From: Psychromarinibacter sediminicola
GTDB lineage: Bacteria > Pseudomonadota > Alphaproteobacteria > Rhodobacterales > Rhodobacteraceae
Length of the DNA: 49,392 nucleotides
Reading direction: 5' to 3'
NCBI RefSeq assembly: GCF_029168335.1
Contig: NZ_JARGYC010000033.1
Span: forward strand, 1 to 49,392
The notes beneath the pieces are model-generated. The model had not been told where the DNA came from, made no database searches, and was given only the letters and a program-made list of their open reading frames with translations. Both the position numbers and the translations under genes were made by a program. This document shows positions 17,803 through 26,519 of the stretch, piece after piece. Position 1 is the first letter of the stretch. The number at the start of each line of letters is the position of its first letter.

Positions 17803-18857
17803 TCCGCATTGCCGTGCTCCTTGTCTGTCTCTGGCAATCCGCCGCCGCCCAGACGACCGAGCTGACGGCCGATTTCGGGCCGGCGGCGGCCGCCCGGACG
17901 ATCGTGCTGCGCAGCACGACCGACCTGGCGGTGCTCCGGCCGGTGATCGAGACCTATGTCGCGGCGCGGCCCGACACGCGGATCGTCTACGAGCAATGGG
18001 GCTCGAACGATCTCTATTCTCTCACCGCGGTGGATTGCCGGAACGGCCGCGCCGGCGCCGATCTGGTGATCAGCTCGGCCGCGCATCACATGATCGACCT
18101 GGTCAACGAAGGCTGTGCGGCGAGCTATGCCTCGGACGCGACGGCAACCCTGCCGCCGCAGCTGACCTGGCGCGATCAGCTCTGGGGCGTCACCCGCGAA
18201 CCGGTGGTGGTGGTGTATAATCGCGACCTGCTCACGCCCGAGGAGGTGCCGCGCTCGCGGTTCGATCTGCTCGATCTCTTGCGGCCGACCGACAGCCGTT
18301 TCGCCGGGCGCGTGGCGACCTACGACATCGAGGAATCGGGGCTGGGGTTCCTGCTCGCCTTCAGCGACTCGCTCGAGGCGACGACCTTCGGCGGCCTGAT
18401 GGAGGCGTTCGGCCGAAGCGGTTCCATCGCCACCTGCTGCTCGGCCGAGATCATCGACAGGGTCGCGTCGGGCGAATACCTGATCGCCTACAACGTGCTC
18501 GGATCCTACGCGCTGCAGCGCGCCCGCCAGGATCCGCGTCTCGCCGTCCTGGCCCCCGAGGATTACACGCTCATCCTGTCGCGGGCCGCGATGATCCCCG
18601 CGGGCTCCGCCGGCTCCGGCGCGGCGCGGGATCTGCTCGACTACCTGCTGTCCCAGGACGGCCGGGCGATGCTGGAGGCGCAGGACCTGATCGTTCGGCT
18701 TGGCGAGGGCGACGGCAGCACGATCGAGGTGTTCGGTCCCGTCGAGACGCTGGAACGCCCGGTCGGTCTCAATCCCACGCTTCTCGTCGCCATGGATACC
18801 GACAAGCGCGAGATCTTCATCAGACGCTGGCGCGACGCCTTTCCGCAGCTGCACTGA
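17799..18857 (+). CDS. Periplasmic binding protein coupled to the TctDE two-component system
   Basis: The 352-residue secreted protein (signal peptide MIRIAVLLVCLWQSAAAQ) has the fold of iron/thiamine-type binding proteins (SBP_bac_6/13-like): TIVLRSTTDLAVLRPVIETYV, then YEQWGSNDLY and a hinge near GVTREPVVVVYNRD. Its ATG overlaps the tctE stop (ATGA), so it is made together with the kinase, not with a permease; no ABC partner is adjacent. The arrangement suggests a sensory accessory protein for TctE. Four cysteines (two adjacent in ATCCSAE) could form disulfides. A role in substrate uptake through an unlinked transporter remains possible. Confidence 0.85.
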   Translation: MIRIAVLLVCLWQSAAAQTTELTADFGPAAAARTIVLRSTTDLAVLRPVIETYVAARPDTRIVYEQWGSNDLYSLTAVDCRNGRAGADLVISSAAHHMIDLVNEGCAASYASDATATLPPQLTWRDQLWGVTREPVVVVYNRDLLTPEEVPRSRFDLLDLLRPTDSRFAGRVATYDIEESGLGFLLAFSDSLEATTFGGLMEAFGRSGSIATCCSAEIIDRVASGEYLIAYNVLGSYALQRARQDPRLAVLAPEDYTLILSRAAMIPAGSAGSGAARDLLDYLLSQDGRAMLEAQDLIVRLGEGDGSTIEVFGPVETLERPVGLNPTLLVAMDTDKREIFIRRWRDAFPQLH

Positions 18858-18880
18858 GGGCCACTTCCGGAGGGCGGGCT

Positions 18881-18910
18881 TGCCCCGCGACCCCGGCGTG
18901 CGGCGGGGCA
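18881..18910. terminator. Hairpin between convergent genes
   Basis: TGCCCCGC and GCGGGGCA form an 8-bp stem around a 14-base loop, between the stop codon of the TctE-linked binding protein and that of the leftward NarL-type regulator. No T-run follows, so it is a terminator-like hairpin of GC-rich DNA rather than a proven intrinsic terminator. Confidence 0.4.
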
Positions 18911-18992
18911 GGGGACCGGGCGGCTCCCCCCGAGGTCGTCCGCCCCACGGTGACGATGGGCGAAGCGGTGCCGACGGAAACCGAAAGCCGGT

Positions 18993-19709
18993 TCACCGGC
19001 GCCCGGCCAGCCAGGTGTCGAGGTCGCGCTGCGCCGCCTCCAACGTCTCGATATTGATGGTGCGGGTGGCGAGCGCGCGGTTCAGGGTGCGCACCCGCTT
19101 GTTGAGCGTCACGCTTTCGTCCATCTCCGAATAGACCCCGAGCTTCTCGTAGAGCGACAGCAGCCGGTTCTGCACGGTGCGCAGGGACATGCCGCGCCGT
19201 TCCGCGATCAGCTTGTCCTGAAGGCCCAGCGCCAGGTCGACCAGCACGGCGAACTCGCTGTCGTCGAGCCGGTTGCGCGGCGAGGCCCCGCCCTTCTGCA
19301 GCCGGTGGATCTCGCGGTCCACCATGATCTGGCCCTCCAGCAGCACCGCGCGCAGCGCCAGCTTGAGCCGGTCGCGCGAGGCGGTCTTGAGGACGTAGCC
19401 ATAGGCGCTGTCGTCCGGCACGATCCGGGCGATGCCGCGGACATAGGCCTCGTCGGCGTAGTTCGACCAGAACAGGATGCGGGTCTGCGGCCGCTCCGAC
19501 CAGATGGTGCGGGCCGCCTCGATCCCGTTGCGGCGCTCCATCTGCAGGTCCATGACGATGGCCTCCAGACCGCTCTGGCGGGCCTCCTCCTCTCCGACGG
19601 CGCCGTCGGCGGCGTGGATGATCTCGGTGACTTCCGGCAGCGCCTCTGACAATGCGTCCTGCAGGAAGGTGGCGTGAAACTGGTCGTCCTCGACCAACAG
19701 CACCTTCAT
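18993..19709 (-). CDS. NarL-type response regulator
   Basis: The 238-residue protein has a receiver domain (1-125: LLVEDD, phospho-acceptor Asp54 in IVMDLQM, lysine in YVLKTASRD) and a LuxR-type helix-turn-helix (about 165-215: LDDSEFAVLVDLALGLQDKLIAE and MSLRTVQNRLLSLYEKLGV). A short tail of about 20 residues follows. The ATG at 19709 overlaps the kinase stop by four bases; a much longer open frame upstream is the kinase shadow. It should act with the GAF kinase; the divergent sugar importer is the obvious target. Confidence 0.92.
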   Translation of the reverse strand: MKVLLVEDDQFHATFLQDALSEALPEVTEIIHAADGAVGEEEARQSGLEAIVMDLQMERRNGIEAARTIWSERPQTRILFWSNYADEAYVRGIARIVPDDSAYGYVLKTASRDRLKLALRAVLLEGQIMVDREIHRLQKGGASPRNRLDDSEFAVLVDLALGLQDKLIAERRGMSLRTVQNRLLSLYEKLGVYSEMDESVTLNKRVRTLNRALATRTINIETLEAAQRDLDTWLAGRR

Positions 19710-20956
19710 GGCGCCCCCTCCAGCCTGACCCGGAGCGTGCAGCCGTCCTCGTTCAGGAAGTCGAGATCGGCCGAGATCAGCCTTGCGCGGGTGCGCATAT
19801 GGGCGAGGCCCGAGTTCCGTACCAGCTCGGCGGGAAGACCACGGCCGTTGTCGCGGACCGTCATGACAAGGCCGGACCGCCCGTGCGGCGTGATCCGCAC
19901 CGCGATGCGGCGGGCGCCGGAATGGCGCGCGGCGTTGTTGATCGCCTCCTGCGCGATGCGGAACAGGGCGGTGCGCACCGTGGGGTCCAGCCGGTCGGGC
20001 GCGCCGTCGGTCTCGTCGGCGACGTGGATGTCGATCGGCTGCTGGCCGACCGCGCGTTCGAGGTGGACACGCACCGCGTGGACGAAGCCGAACAGGTCCA
20101 GAAGGGTCGGCACCGCGGTGTCGATGATCCGGCGCAGGTCGCCGATGATCTCGGTGATGCGCCTTGTCAGGTGGTCCCGGTCGGGACCGGCCTCGGTCGC
20201 GATCTCGCGCAGAAGGCGCGTCAGGTCGGCCAGGGTCTGGTCGTGCAGGTCCATGCCGATGCGCTGGCGCTCCTGCTCCAGCGTCTGGGTCAGTTCCAGC
20301 GCGCCGCGGCGCAGCCCTTCCTCGCGGGCCTGGGCCTCCTGGCCGACCTGCGCGACCCGCTGCGCCCGTTCGGCGGTGTGCAGCGCGTGGAAATAGGGCG
20401 ACAGGGCATCGGCCACGTGCTGGGCGCGCTGGACCGTGTCCATGTCGTAGAGCCCCGGCGTGGAATGCGAGATGTTGAGCGTGCCGATGGGCTGGCCCAT
20501 CACCTTCATCAGCACATGCACGCGCGAGCGCAGCTTGTGGTTGAAGATCGGCTCGGACACGGCGCCGTCGTAGGTCTGGCGGGGGTCCTGCATCGCGTCG
20601 CGGCACAGCATGTAGTCGCACTTGCCGGTGATCAGGTCGCGGATCGGCGACACGTCCACCCGGGTGCGGGCGCGCGACCAGCGGGTGCGGATGCCGACCT
20701 CGTAGCTCGACAGCCAGCCGGGGCGGTCCTTCAGGCACAGATCGGCATGGGTGAAGGGGATGACCTCGGCGATCTCGTCGGCCACCGCCTCCAGCGCCGA
20801 GGCGATGTCGGTGCGCTCGGCCAGATGCGCCGAGATGCGCAGGAAGGCGGCCTCCTTCACTTGGGTCGCCACTGGGGTCGTGACTGGATCCGTCCCCGGG
20901 GCCGCCTCTGGATCCGTCCCTGTGGCCGCCCCTGGGGCCGCGTTGGCGTCGGACAT
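19706..20956 (-). CDS. Soluble GAF-domain sensor histidine kinase (NarX/DegS type)
   Basis: The 416-residue kinase has no membrane span. A low-complexity Thr/Pro/Ala head (7-31) is followed by a GAF domain (about 36-190) with Cys113 and Cys118 in GKCDYMLCRD, a helical linker, a HisKA_3 domain with His238 (ERQRIGMDLHDQ) and an ATPase domain with AQEAINNAARHSG and DNGRGLP. The ATG at 20956 has GGGAGGAGA in front. It probably senses a cytoplasmic ligand or redox state and phosphorylates the NarL-type partner. It is divergent from the sugar ABC operon. Confidence 0.9.
   Translation of the reverse strand: MSDANAAPGAATGTDPEAAPGTDPVTTPVATQVKEAAFLRISAHLAERTDIASALEAVADEIAEVIPFTHADLCLKDRPGWLSSYEVGIRTRWSRARTRVDVSPIRDLITGKCDYMLCRDAMQDPRQTYDGAVSEPIFNHKLRSRVHVLMKVMGQPIGTLNISHSTPGLYDMDTVQRAQHVADALSPYFHALHTAERAQRVAQVGQEAQAREEGLRRGALELTQTLEQERQRIGMDLHDQTLADLTRLLREIATEAGPDRDHLTRRITEIIGDLRRIIDTAVPTLLDLFGFVHAVRVHLERAVGQQPIDIHVADETDGAPDRLDPTVRTALFRIAQEAINNAARHSGARRIAVRITPHGRSGLVMTVRDNGRGLPAELVRNSGLAHMRTRARLISADLDFLNEDGCTLRVRLEGAP
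20886..20933. repeat. Two 24-bp tandem repeats in the kinase N-terminus
   Basis: Units 20886-20909 and 20910-20933 match at 21 of 24 positions and begin with GGATCCGTCCC. They encode the Gly-Thr-Asp-Pro-rich head of the GAF kinase. Because 24 is a multiple of three, copy-number change would keep the frame. This probably arose by slippage in a disordered segment. Confidence 0.6.
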
Positions 20957-21035
20957 GGTCTCCTCCCGTCGCGCGGTGCGCGTTCCCGCAATTCTGGCAA
21001 GCAATGCCGCGAAAGGAAACACCGTAGACCGCATT

Positions 21036-21059
21036 GCTGTTGCGGGTTCCCGCAACAGC
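21036..21059. promoter_or_regulatory. Perfect palindrome in the kinase/sugar-importer divergent promoter
   Basis: GCTGTTGCGGG and CCCGCAACAGC are perfect 11-bp arms around TT. The inner GTTCCCGCAA (21046-21055) recurs as a direct repeat at 20982-20991, 64 bases away. The palindrome lies 80 bases from the kinase start and 113 from the binding-protein start. It is a good candidate operator for the NarL-type regulator or an unlinked repressor. Confidence 0.5.
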
Positions 21060-21171
21060 TCTGCGGATGAATGCCTTTACAGCCCCGCTGTCGCTTCGCA
21101 TCATCGCGCCATCCGTGTCCTTTCCGGCTCGGAAACGCTGCGCAGGATTGCTGCGCGACAGGGAGGAAAAC

Positions 21172-22197
21172 ATGACGATTTCGAAGATGCTGCTGGGCGC
21201 GGCGAGTCTTGCCATGGCCACGGGTATGGCGCACGCCGAATCCCACATGGCCGACACGTCCGACATGCGGATCGCGCTGTCGAACAACTACGCCGGCAAT
21301 TCCTGGCGGCAGGCGATGCTGCAGACCTGGGAGGAAACGGCGGAAGAGGCCGTGGCCGAGGGCGTCGTCGCCGCCGCCGATGCCTATACCACCTCGGAGA
21401 ACCAGGCGACGGAACAGGCCGCGCAGATCCAGAACCTGATCCTGCAGGGCTATGACGCCATCGTGCTGAACGCCGCCTCGCCGACCGCGCTGAACGGCGC
21501 CGTCAAGGAAGCCTGCGACGCGGGCGTGACCGTCGTCAGCTTCGACGGCATCGTGACCGAGCCCTGCGCCTGGCGGATCGCCGTGGACTTCGCCGCCATG
21601 GGCCGCGAAGAGGTCGACTATCTCGCCTCGCGCCTGCCCGAGGGCGGCAACCTGCTGGAGATTCGCGGCCTCGCCGGGGTCTTCGTCGACGACGAGATCT
21701 CCAAGGGCATCCATCAGGGCGTGGAAGAGCACGACCAGTTCGAGATCGTCGGCTCGGTCCACGGCGACTGGGCGCAGGACGTGGCGCAGAAGGCCGTGGC
21801 CGGCATCCTGCCCTCGCTGCCCGAGATCGTGGGCGTGGTGACGCAGGGCGGCGACGGCTATGGCGCCGCGCAGGCGTTCGAGGCCGCCGGCCGGCCGACG
21901 CCGCTGATCGTGCTGGGCAACCGCCAGGACGAGCTGCAGTGGTGGGCCGAACAACGCGACGCAAACGGCTACGAGACGCTGTCGCTGTCCATCGCGCCGG
22001 GTGTGGCCTCGCTGGCCTTCTGGGTGTCGCAGCAGATCCTTGCCGGGGAAGAGGTGCCGAAGGACCTGACGGTGCCCTTCCTGAAGATCACGCAGGACAC
22101 CCTCGACGAGGCGCTGGAGACCACGCCTGAGGGCTCTGTCGCCAACGTGGTCTACACGCTGGAAGACGCCAAGGAAGTCATCGCCGAGGCGAAGTGA
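21172..22197 (+). CDS. Sugar ABC importer, periplasmic binding protein
   Basis: This 341-residue protein has a signal peptide (MTISKMLLGAASLAMATGMAHAE) and the RbsB-type Peripla_BP_4 fold. Family blocks are visible: IALSNNYAGNSWRQAML, QIQNLILQGYDAIVLNAAS and VGVVTQGGDGYGAAQAF. GGGAGG precedes the ATG at 21172. It opens a five-gene operon (binding protein, ATPase, two permeases, lactonase). Cargo is a pentose, hexose or polyol; not assignable from sequence. Confidence 0.93.
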   Translation: MTISKMLLGAASLAMATGMAHAESHMADTSDMRIALSNNYAGNSWRQAMLQTWEETAEEAVAEGVVAAADAYTTSENQATEQAAQIQNLILQGYDAIVLNAASPTALNGAVKEACDAGVTVVSFDGIVTEPCAWRIAVDFAAMGREEVDYLASRLPEGGNLLEIRGLAGVFVDDEISKGIHQGVEEHDQFEIVGSVHGDWAQDVAQKAVAGILPSLPEIVGVVTQGGDGYGAAQAFEAAGRPTPLIVLGNRQDELQWWAEQRDANGYETLSLSIAPGVASLAFWVSQQILAGEEVPKDLTVPFLKITQDTLDEALETTPEGSVANVVYTLEDAKEVIAEAK

Positions 22198-22261
22198 TCG
22201 GTCCGAGGCGGGCCGCCCGTCGCGGCGGCCCGCCCCCTTTTCTCGCAGGAATGGAGCGCGC

Positions 22262-23686
22262 ATGACCGATCGTGAGAGCGCGCCCCTCGTGACGCTGACG
22301 GACGCGGCCCGGCATTTCGGGCCGGTCCGCGCGCTCGACGGGGTGAGCCTGTCCGTCCACCCGGGCGACTGCATCGGGCTCGTGGGCCACAACGGCGCGG
22401 GCAAGTCGACGCTGGTGAACCTGATCAACGGCGGGCTGGCGCCGTCCTCGGGCGAGATCGCTTTCGACGCGGGCGCCTCGGCGCTGGAGGCCGGGGTGCG
22501 CTCGGTTTTCCAGGAGCTTTCGCTCTGCCCCAACCTGACGGTGGCCGAGAACCTGCGCATCTCGCACAGCGGTCTGAAAGGCCCCGGCTGGCGGCGCCCG
22601 GCGCGGGCCGAGATCGCCCGCAGCCTCGACACCATCTTTCCCGGCCACGGCATCGACCCGGATGCCGAGGTCGACACGCTGTCCATCGCCGAACGCCAGA
22701 TGGTCGAGATCGCCATCGGCTTCGCCCCGCGCGGCACCGAGGCGCGGCTGGTGATCCTGGACGAGCCGACCTCGTCGCTGGACGCCGGCATCGCCGACCA
22801 GCTTCTGTCCCATGTCCGGCGGTACTGTTCCGAGGGCGGCGCGGTGATCTTCATCTCGCACATGCTGGGCGAGGTGTTCGAGGTCGCCACCCGCATCATC
22901 GTGCTGAAGGACGGCAAGGCCGTCGCCGAACGCGCCGCCGGCGGATTCACCCGGCAGGGCCTGGTCGATGCCATGGGCCACGTGACCGCCGACACGCCGG
23001 AAACGGCCGAGGCCGCGCGGGACTTCGGGGCCGAGGTCGTGCGCACCGATCAGGGCCTGACGGCGCGCGAGGGCGAGGTCGTGGGCCTGTCGGGCCTGGC
23101 GGGGCACGGCCAGGCGGTGGCGCTGGCGCGGCTTTACCTGTCGCGCACCTCGTCGTGGCACGCGGGCCGGAGGCCAGAGGTCGTCTTCGTCGCCGGCGAC
23201 CGGCAGCGCGACGGGATTCTGCCGCTGTGGTCGATCCTGCGCAACATCACGGTCTCGATCCTGCCGCAGGGCGCGCGGCGCGGGCTGGTGGACCGGGCGG
23301 CCGAGACCCGCGTGGCGCAGGACTGGAAGGCCCGCATCGGCATCCGGACCGAAGACGTGACGAATCCGGTCCTGTCGCTGTCGGGCGGCAACCAGCAGAA
23401 GGTGCTCTTCGCCCGCGCGCTGGCCTCGCCCGCGCCGGTGGTCATCATGGACGACCCGATGCGCGGCGTGGACGTCGGCACGAAACAGGACGTCTATGCC
23501 ATGATCCGGGCCGAGGCCGCCCGGGGCCGCACCTTCCTGTGGTACTCGACCGAGACCGAGGAAGTCTGCCAGTGCGACCGGGTCTTCGTGTTCCGCAACC
23601 ACGAGATCAGCGCCGAACTGACCGGCGCCGAGATCACCGAGGAGCGGATCCTCGAAGCGTCCTTCGAGATGCAGGAGGCGTCATGA
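22262..23686 (+). CDS. Sugar ABC importer, tandem ATPase (RbsA/MglA type) with reduced second domain
   Basis: The 474-residue protein has two fused nucleotide-binding domains. The first is complete: Walker A GHNGAGKST, Q-loop FQELSL, the LSIAERQ signature typical of the first half of this class, and Walker B VILDEPTSSLD. In the second, Walker A is replaced by GLAGHGQAVAL and about 20 residues are missing before the GDRQRDGI block (VFVAGDRQRDG), while LSGGNQQK and IMDDPMRGVD remain. A weak second Walker A is usual in this class, but here it is more eroded, and the protein is shorter than the usual 500 residues. It is coupled to the permease gene by four bases. Confidence 0.93.
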   Translation: MTDRESAPLVTLTDAARHFGPVRALDGVSLSVHPGDCIGLVGHNGAGKSTLVNLINGGLAPSSGEIAFDAGASALEAGVRSVFQELSLCPNLTVAENLRISHSGLKGPGWRRPARAEIARSLDTIFPGHGIDPDAEVDTLSIAERQMVEIAIGFAPRGTEARLVILDEPTSSLDAGIADQLLSHVRRYCSEGGAVIFISHMLGEVFEVATRIIVLKDGKAVAERAAGGFTRQGLVDAMGHVTADTPETAEAARDFGAEVVRTDQGLTAREGEVVGLSGLAGHGQAVALARLYLSRTSSWHAGRRPEVVFVAGDRQRDGILPLWSILRNITVSILPQGARRGLVDRAAETRVAQDWKARIGIRTEDVTNPVLSLSGGNQQKVLFARALASPAPVVIMDDPMRGVDVGTKQDVYAMIRAEAARGRTFLWYSTETEEVCQCDRVFVFRNHEISAELTGAEITEERILEASFEMQEAS

Positions 23687-24609
23687 ATTTCCTCGCCCGC
23701 CACCGGATCATCCTGCCGGTGGTGTCGCTGGCCGTGCTCTTGGCCGCGACCTTCTGGATGCAGCCGCGCGCAATGAGCTACTTCGGGCTGAACCTGCTGT
23801 TCAACCTCGCCGTGCCGATCGCGCTGGCCACCATCGCGCAGATGATGATCATCATGGTCAACGACATCGACCTGTCGCTGGGCGCCTTCGTCAGCCTGGC
23901 GGCCTGCGTGACGGCGACCTTCCTGAACGATGCGCCGGTGGTGGGGCTGCTGATCCTGCTGGCGCTGATCCTGTCCTACGCGGCGCTGGGGGCGGTGATC
24001 CACGCGCTGGAGCTGCCGGCCATCGTGGTGACGCTGGGGATGTCCTTCGTCTGGGGCGGGCTGGCGCTGTTCATCCTGCCCTCGCCCGGCGGCGCCTCGC
24101 CGGACTGGCTGCGCACCCTGATGACGGTCAAGCCGCCCTTCGCGCCGATGGCGGTGGTCGCCGCGGTGATCATCGCCGCGGTCACGCATCTGCTGATCAT
24201 CCGATCCGGCATCGGCACGGTGCTGCGCGGGGTGGGGGGCAATGCCCGCTCGGTCGCGCGGGCGGGGTGGTCGGTGATCCGGTTGAAGGCGCTGGCCTAC
24301 GCGCTGGCCGGGCTGTTCGGCGTGCTGGCGGGGATGGCGCTGGTGGGGCTGACCACCTCGGCCGACGCGAACATCGCGCTGCGCTACACGCTACTGTCCA
24401 TCGCCGGGGTGATCCTGGGCGGCGGCGAGTTCACCGGCGGCAAGGTCAGCCCCACGGGCGCGGTGATCGGCGCGCTGACCCTGACGCTGGCGGCGTCGTT
24501 CCTGTCGTTCATGCGGCTGTCGCCGGACTGGCAGATCGGCGCGCAGGGCGCGATCCTGATCCTGGTGCTGACCGCGCGGCTGATCTTCCGCCAGAAGGGG
24601 GCTGCATGA
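23683..24609 (+). CDS. Sugar ABC importer permease 1 (RbsC type)
   Basis: The 308-residue permease of the BPD_transp_2 family has about nine membrane spans. MIIMVNDIDLSLGAFVSLAA and the late GVILGGGEFTGGKVSPTGAVIGAL correspond to the conserved RbsC blocks (DLSVG and GG.S..GG.G...GT). Its ATG overlaps the ATPase stop, and its own stop overlaps the second permease. The two permeases probably form a heterodimer. Confidence 0.93.
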   Translation: MNFLARHRIILPVVSLAVLLAATFWMQPRAMSYFGLNLLFNLAVPIALATIAQMMIIMVNDIDLSLGAFVSLAACVTATFLNDAPVVGLLILLALILSYAALGAVIHALELPAIVVTLGMSFVWGGLALFILPSPGGASPDWLRTLMTVKPPFAPMAVVAAVIIAAVTHLLIIRSGIGTVLRGVGGNARSVARAGWSVIRLKALAYALAGLFGVLAGMALVGLTTSADANIALRYTLLSIAGVILGGGEFTGGKVSPTGAVIGALTLTLAASFLSFMRLSPDWQIGAQGAILILVLTARLIFRQKGAA

Positions 24610-25541
24610 GTCTACTGAGCAAACCCTGGCTGTGGTCCTGGGTCGCGGCCGCCGTGGCCTTTTCGCTGACGCTCGGCCTGACCTCGGGGCGCGGGGCCGG
24701 AGAGCTGGCCTATGCCGCGCTGTCCTTCGGGGCCTTCGCGGCGATCGTCGGGCTGGGGCAGATGCTGGTCATCACGCTGGGGCCGGGCAATGTCGACCTG
24801 TCGATCCCGGCGACGATGACCCTGTCGGCGACGCTGGCGCTGAAGGCGATGGGGTCGGACCCGAACACCGCGATGCTCGGCCTCGTCATCGCGCTGGCCG
24901 TGGGGCTGGGGGCGGGGCTGGCGAATTACGCGCTGATCTTCCTTTTGCGCCTGCCGCCGATCATCGCGACGCTGGCGGCGTCGCTGGTCTACCAGTCGCT
25001 GGCTATCTGGTCGAACCGCGGCCTGCGGATCAAGCCGCCCGAGGGGCTGGCCGATTTCTCCACCGGGCGGTTCCTGGGCCTGCCCAACGTGGCCTGGGTG
25101 GGGCTGGTGCTGGCCATCGTCGTCTGGGTCGTGCTGGAGCGGTCGGTCTGGGGCCGCTGGCTGCTGGCCACCGGGCAGGATCTGCGCGTGGCGCGGCTGG
25201 CCGGCGTGCCGGTGGAGCTGGTGCGCGCCACGACCTACACCTCCGTCGCGGTATTCGCGTCGCTGGCGGGTTACCTGCTGGCCTCGTTTTCCGGCGGCGC
25301 CGCGCTGAACATGGGGCAGGAGTACCTGCTGATGTCCATCGCGGTCGTCGTGATCGGCGGCACCTCGATCGCCGGAGGCTATTCCAACGTGCCCGGCGTC
25401 TGGGGCGCGGCGCTGTTCATGTTCCTCGTGGTGTCCATGCTCAACAGCTACGGCGCGGGCGCGGGCGTGCGCAACGTGCTGACCGGCACCATCATCATCG
25501 CCATCGTCATCGCCGCCAGCACCAGGAGGGCCCGGACATGA
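24606..25541 (+). CDS. Sugar ABC importer permease 2 (RbsC type)
   Basis: A 311-residue BPD_transp_2 permease with about nine spans. It shares with the first permease the blocks GQMLVITLGPGNVDLSIPA and VVIGGTSIAGGYSNVPGVWG. Overlaps at both ends (four bases each) show tight coupling. The pair indicates a heterodimeric channel, rather than the homodimer of the classical ribose system. Confidence 0.93.
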   Translation: MSLLSKPWLWSWVAAAVAFSLTLGLTSGRGAGELAYAALSFGAFAAIVGLGQMLVITLGPGNVDLSIPATMTLSATLALKAMGSDPNTAMLGLVIALAVGLGAGLANYALIFLLRLPPIIATLAASLVYQSLAIWSNRGLRIKPPEGLADFSTGRFLGLPNVAWVGLVLAIVVWVVLERSVWGRWLLATGQDLRVARLAGVPVELVRATTYTSVAVFASLAGYLLASFSGGAALNMGQEYLLMSIAVVVIGGTSIAGGYSNVPGVWGAALFMFLVVSMLNSYGAGAGVRNVLTGTIIIAIVIAASTRRART

Positions 25542-26464
25542 TCGCGACGCCGCCGCATCTGGAAATCCACGACGACCGCTTCGCCGCGCTGGTCCACCCG
25601 ATGTCGCAGCTGGAGGTCATCGCCGACGGCTTCACCTGGACCGAGGGACCGGTCTGGTTCGGCGACCGCGGCTGCCTTCTGTTCTCGGACATTCCCAGCC
25701 AGCGCGTCATGCGCTGGTCGGAGACCGAGGGCGTGTCGGTCTATCGCGAGGGCTCGGGCTTCAACAACGGCAACACCCGCGACCGGGAGGGGCGGCTCGT
25801 GGGCTGCCGTCACGGGATGCGCGACGTGGTGCGGACCGAGATCGACGGGTCGCTGACCGTGCTGGCCGACCGCTACGAGGGCAAGCGCCTGAACTCGCCC
25901 AACGACGTGGTCGTGAGCTCCGACGGCGCCGTCTGGTTCACCGATCCCACCTACGGCATCATCTCGAACTTCGAGGGCTATCGCCGCGACCCCGAGCAGG
26001 CCACGTGCAACGTCTACCGCCTGTCGCCCGAGGACGACCTGACGGCCGTCGTCACCAATTTCACCCAGCCCAACGGCCTGTGCTTCTCGCCCGACGAACG
26101 CACGCTCTACATCGCCGAAAGCGGGTCCAGCCACGATGCGTCCGTGCCCTCCGTCATTCGCCGGTTCGCCGTCGAGGACGGTGGCCTGCGCGATACCGGC
26201 ACGTTCGCGGAAATCGCGCCCGGCCTGCCGGACGGGCTGCGCTGCGACGTGGCCGGAAACGTCTGGACCTCGGCCGCCGACGGGGTGCAGTGCTTTGCGC
26301 CCGAGGGCACGCTGCTGGGCAAGATCCTCGTGCCGCAGGTCGTGTCGAACCTCTGCTTCGGCGGGCGCGACGGCCAGCGGATGTTCATCACCGCCACCAG
26401 GTCGGTCTACCGCGTCTTCGTCGATATCCGCGGGGCCGAGCCCTGGGCGCGCGGCATGGGGTAG
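25538..26464 (+). CDS. SMP-30/gluconolactonase-family lactonase
   Basis: The 308-residue six-bladed propeller protein likely hydrolyses a sugar lactone. Metal-site blocks of the SMP-30 family are present: Glu in TWTEGPVWF, Asn in RLNSPNDVVV with WFTDPTYG, and the late Asp in GLPDGLRCDVAGNVW. Its start overlaps the second permease gene. No signal peptide is seen, so it acts in the cytoplasm. With the importer it suggests a route by oxidation of a sugar to a lactone; the required dehydrogenase is not in this operon. Confidence 0.92.
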   Translation: MIATPPHLEIHDDRFAALVHPMSQLEVIADGFTWTEGPVWFGDRGCLLFSDIPSQRVMRWSETEGVSVYREGSGFNNGNTRDREGRLVGCRHGMRDVVRTEIDGSLTVLADRYEGKRLNSPNDVVVSSDGAVWFTDPTYGIISNFEGYRRDPEQATCNVYRLSPEDDLTAVVTNFTQPNGLCFSPDERTLYIAESGSSHDASVPSVIRRFAVEDGGLRDTGTFAEIAPGLPDGLRCDVAGNVWTSAADGVQCFAPEGTLLGKILVPQVVSNLCFGGRDGQRMFITATRSVYRVFVDIRGAEPWARGMG

Positions 26465-26519
26465 GCCGGCGCGGCCGCCCGGGCAGCCACGATCTCGTGC
26501 CGCGCAGGATCCGATCCTG

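Noticed and set aside
18993-21287. Apparent 764-residue fusion of an unknown domain with a NarL-type regulator
   Set aside because: The N-terminal part is the GAF kinase read in another frame. The regulator begins at 19709, overlapping the kinase stop by four bases.
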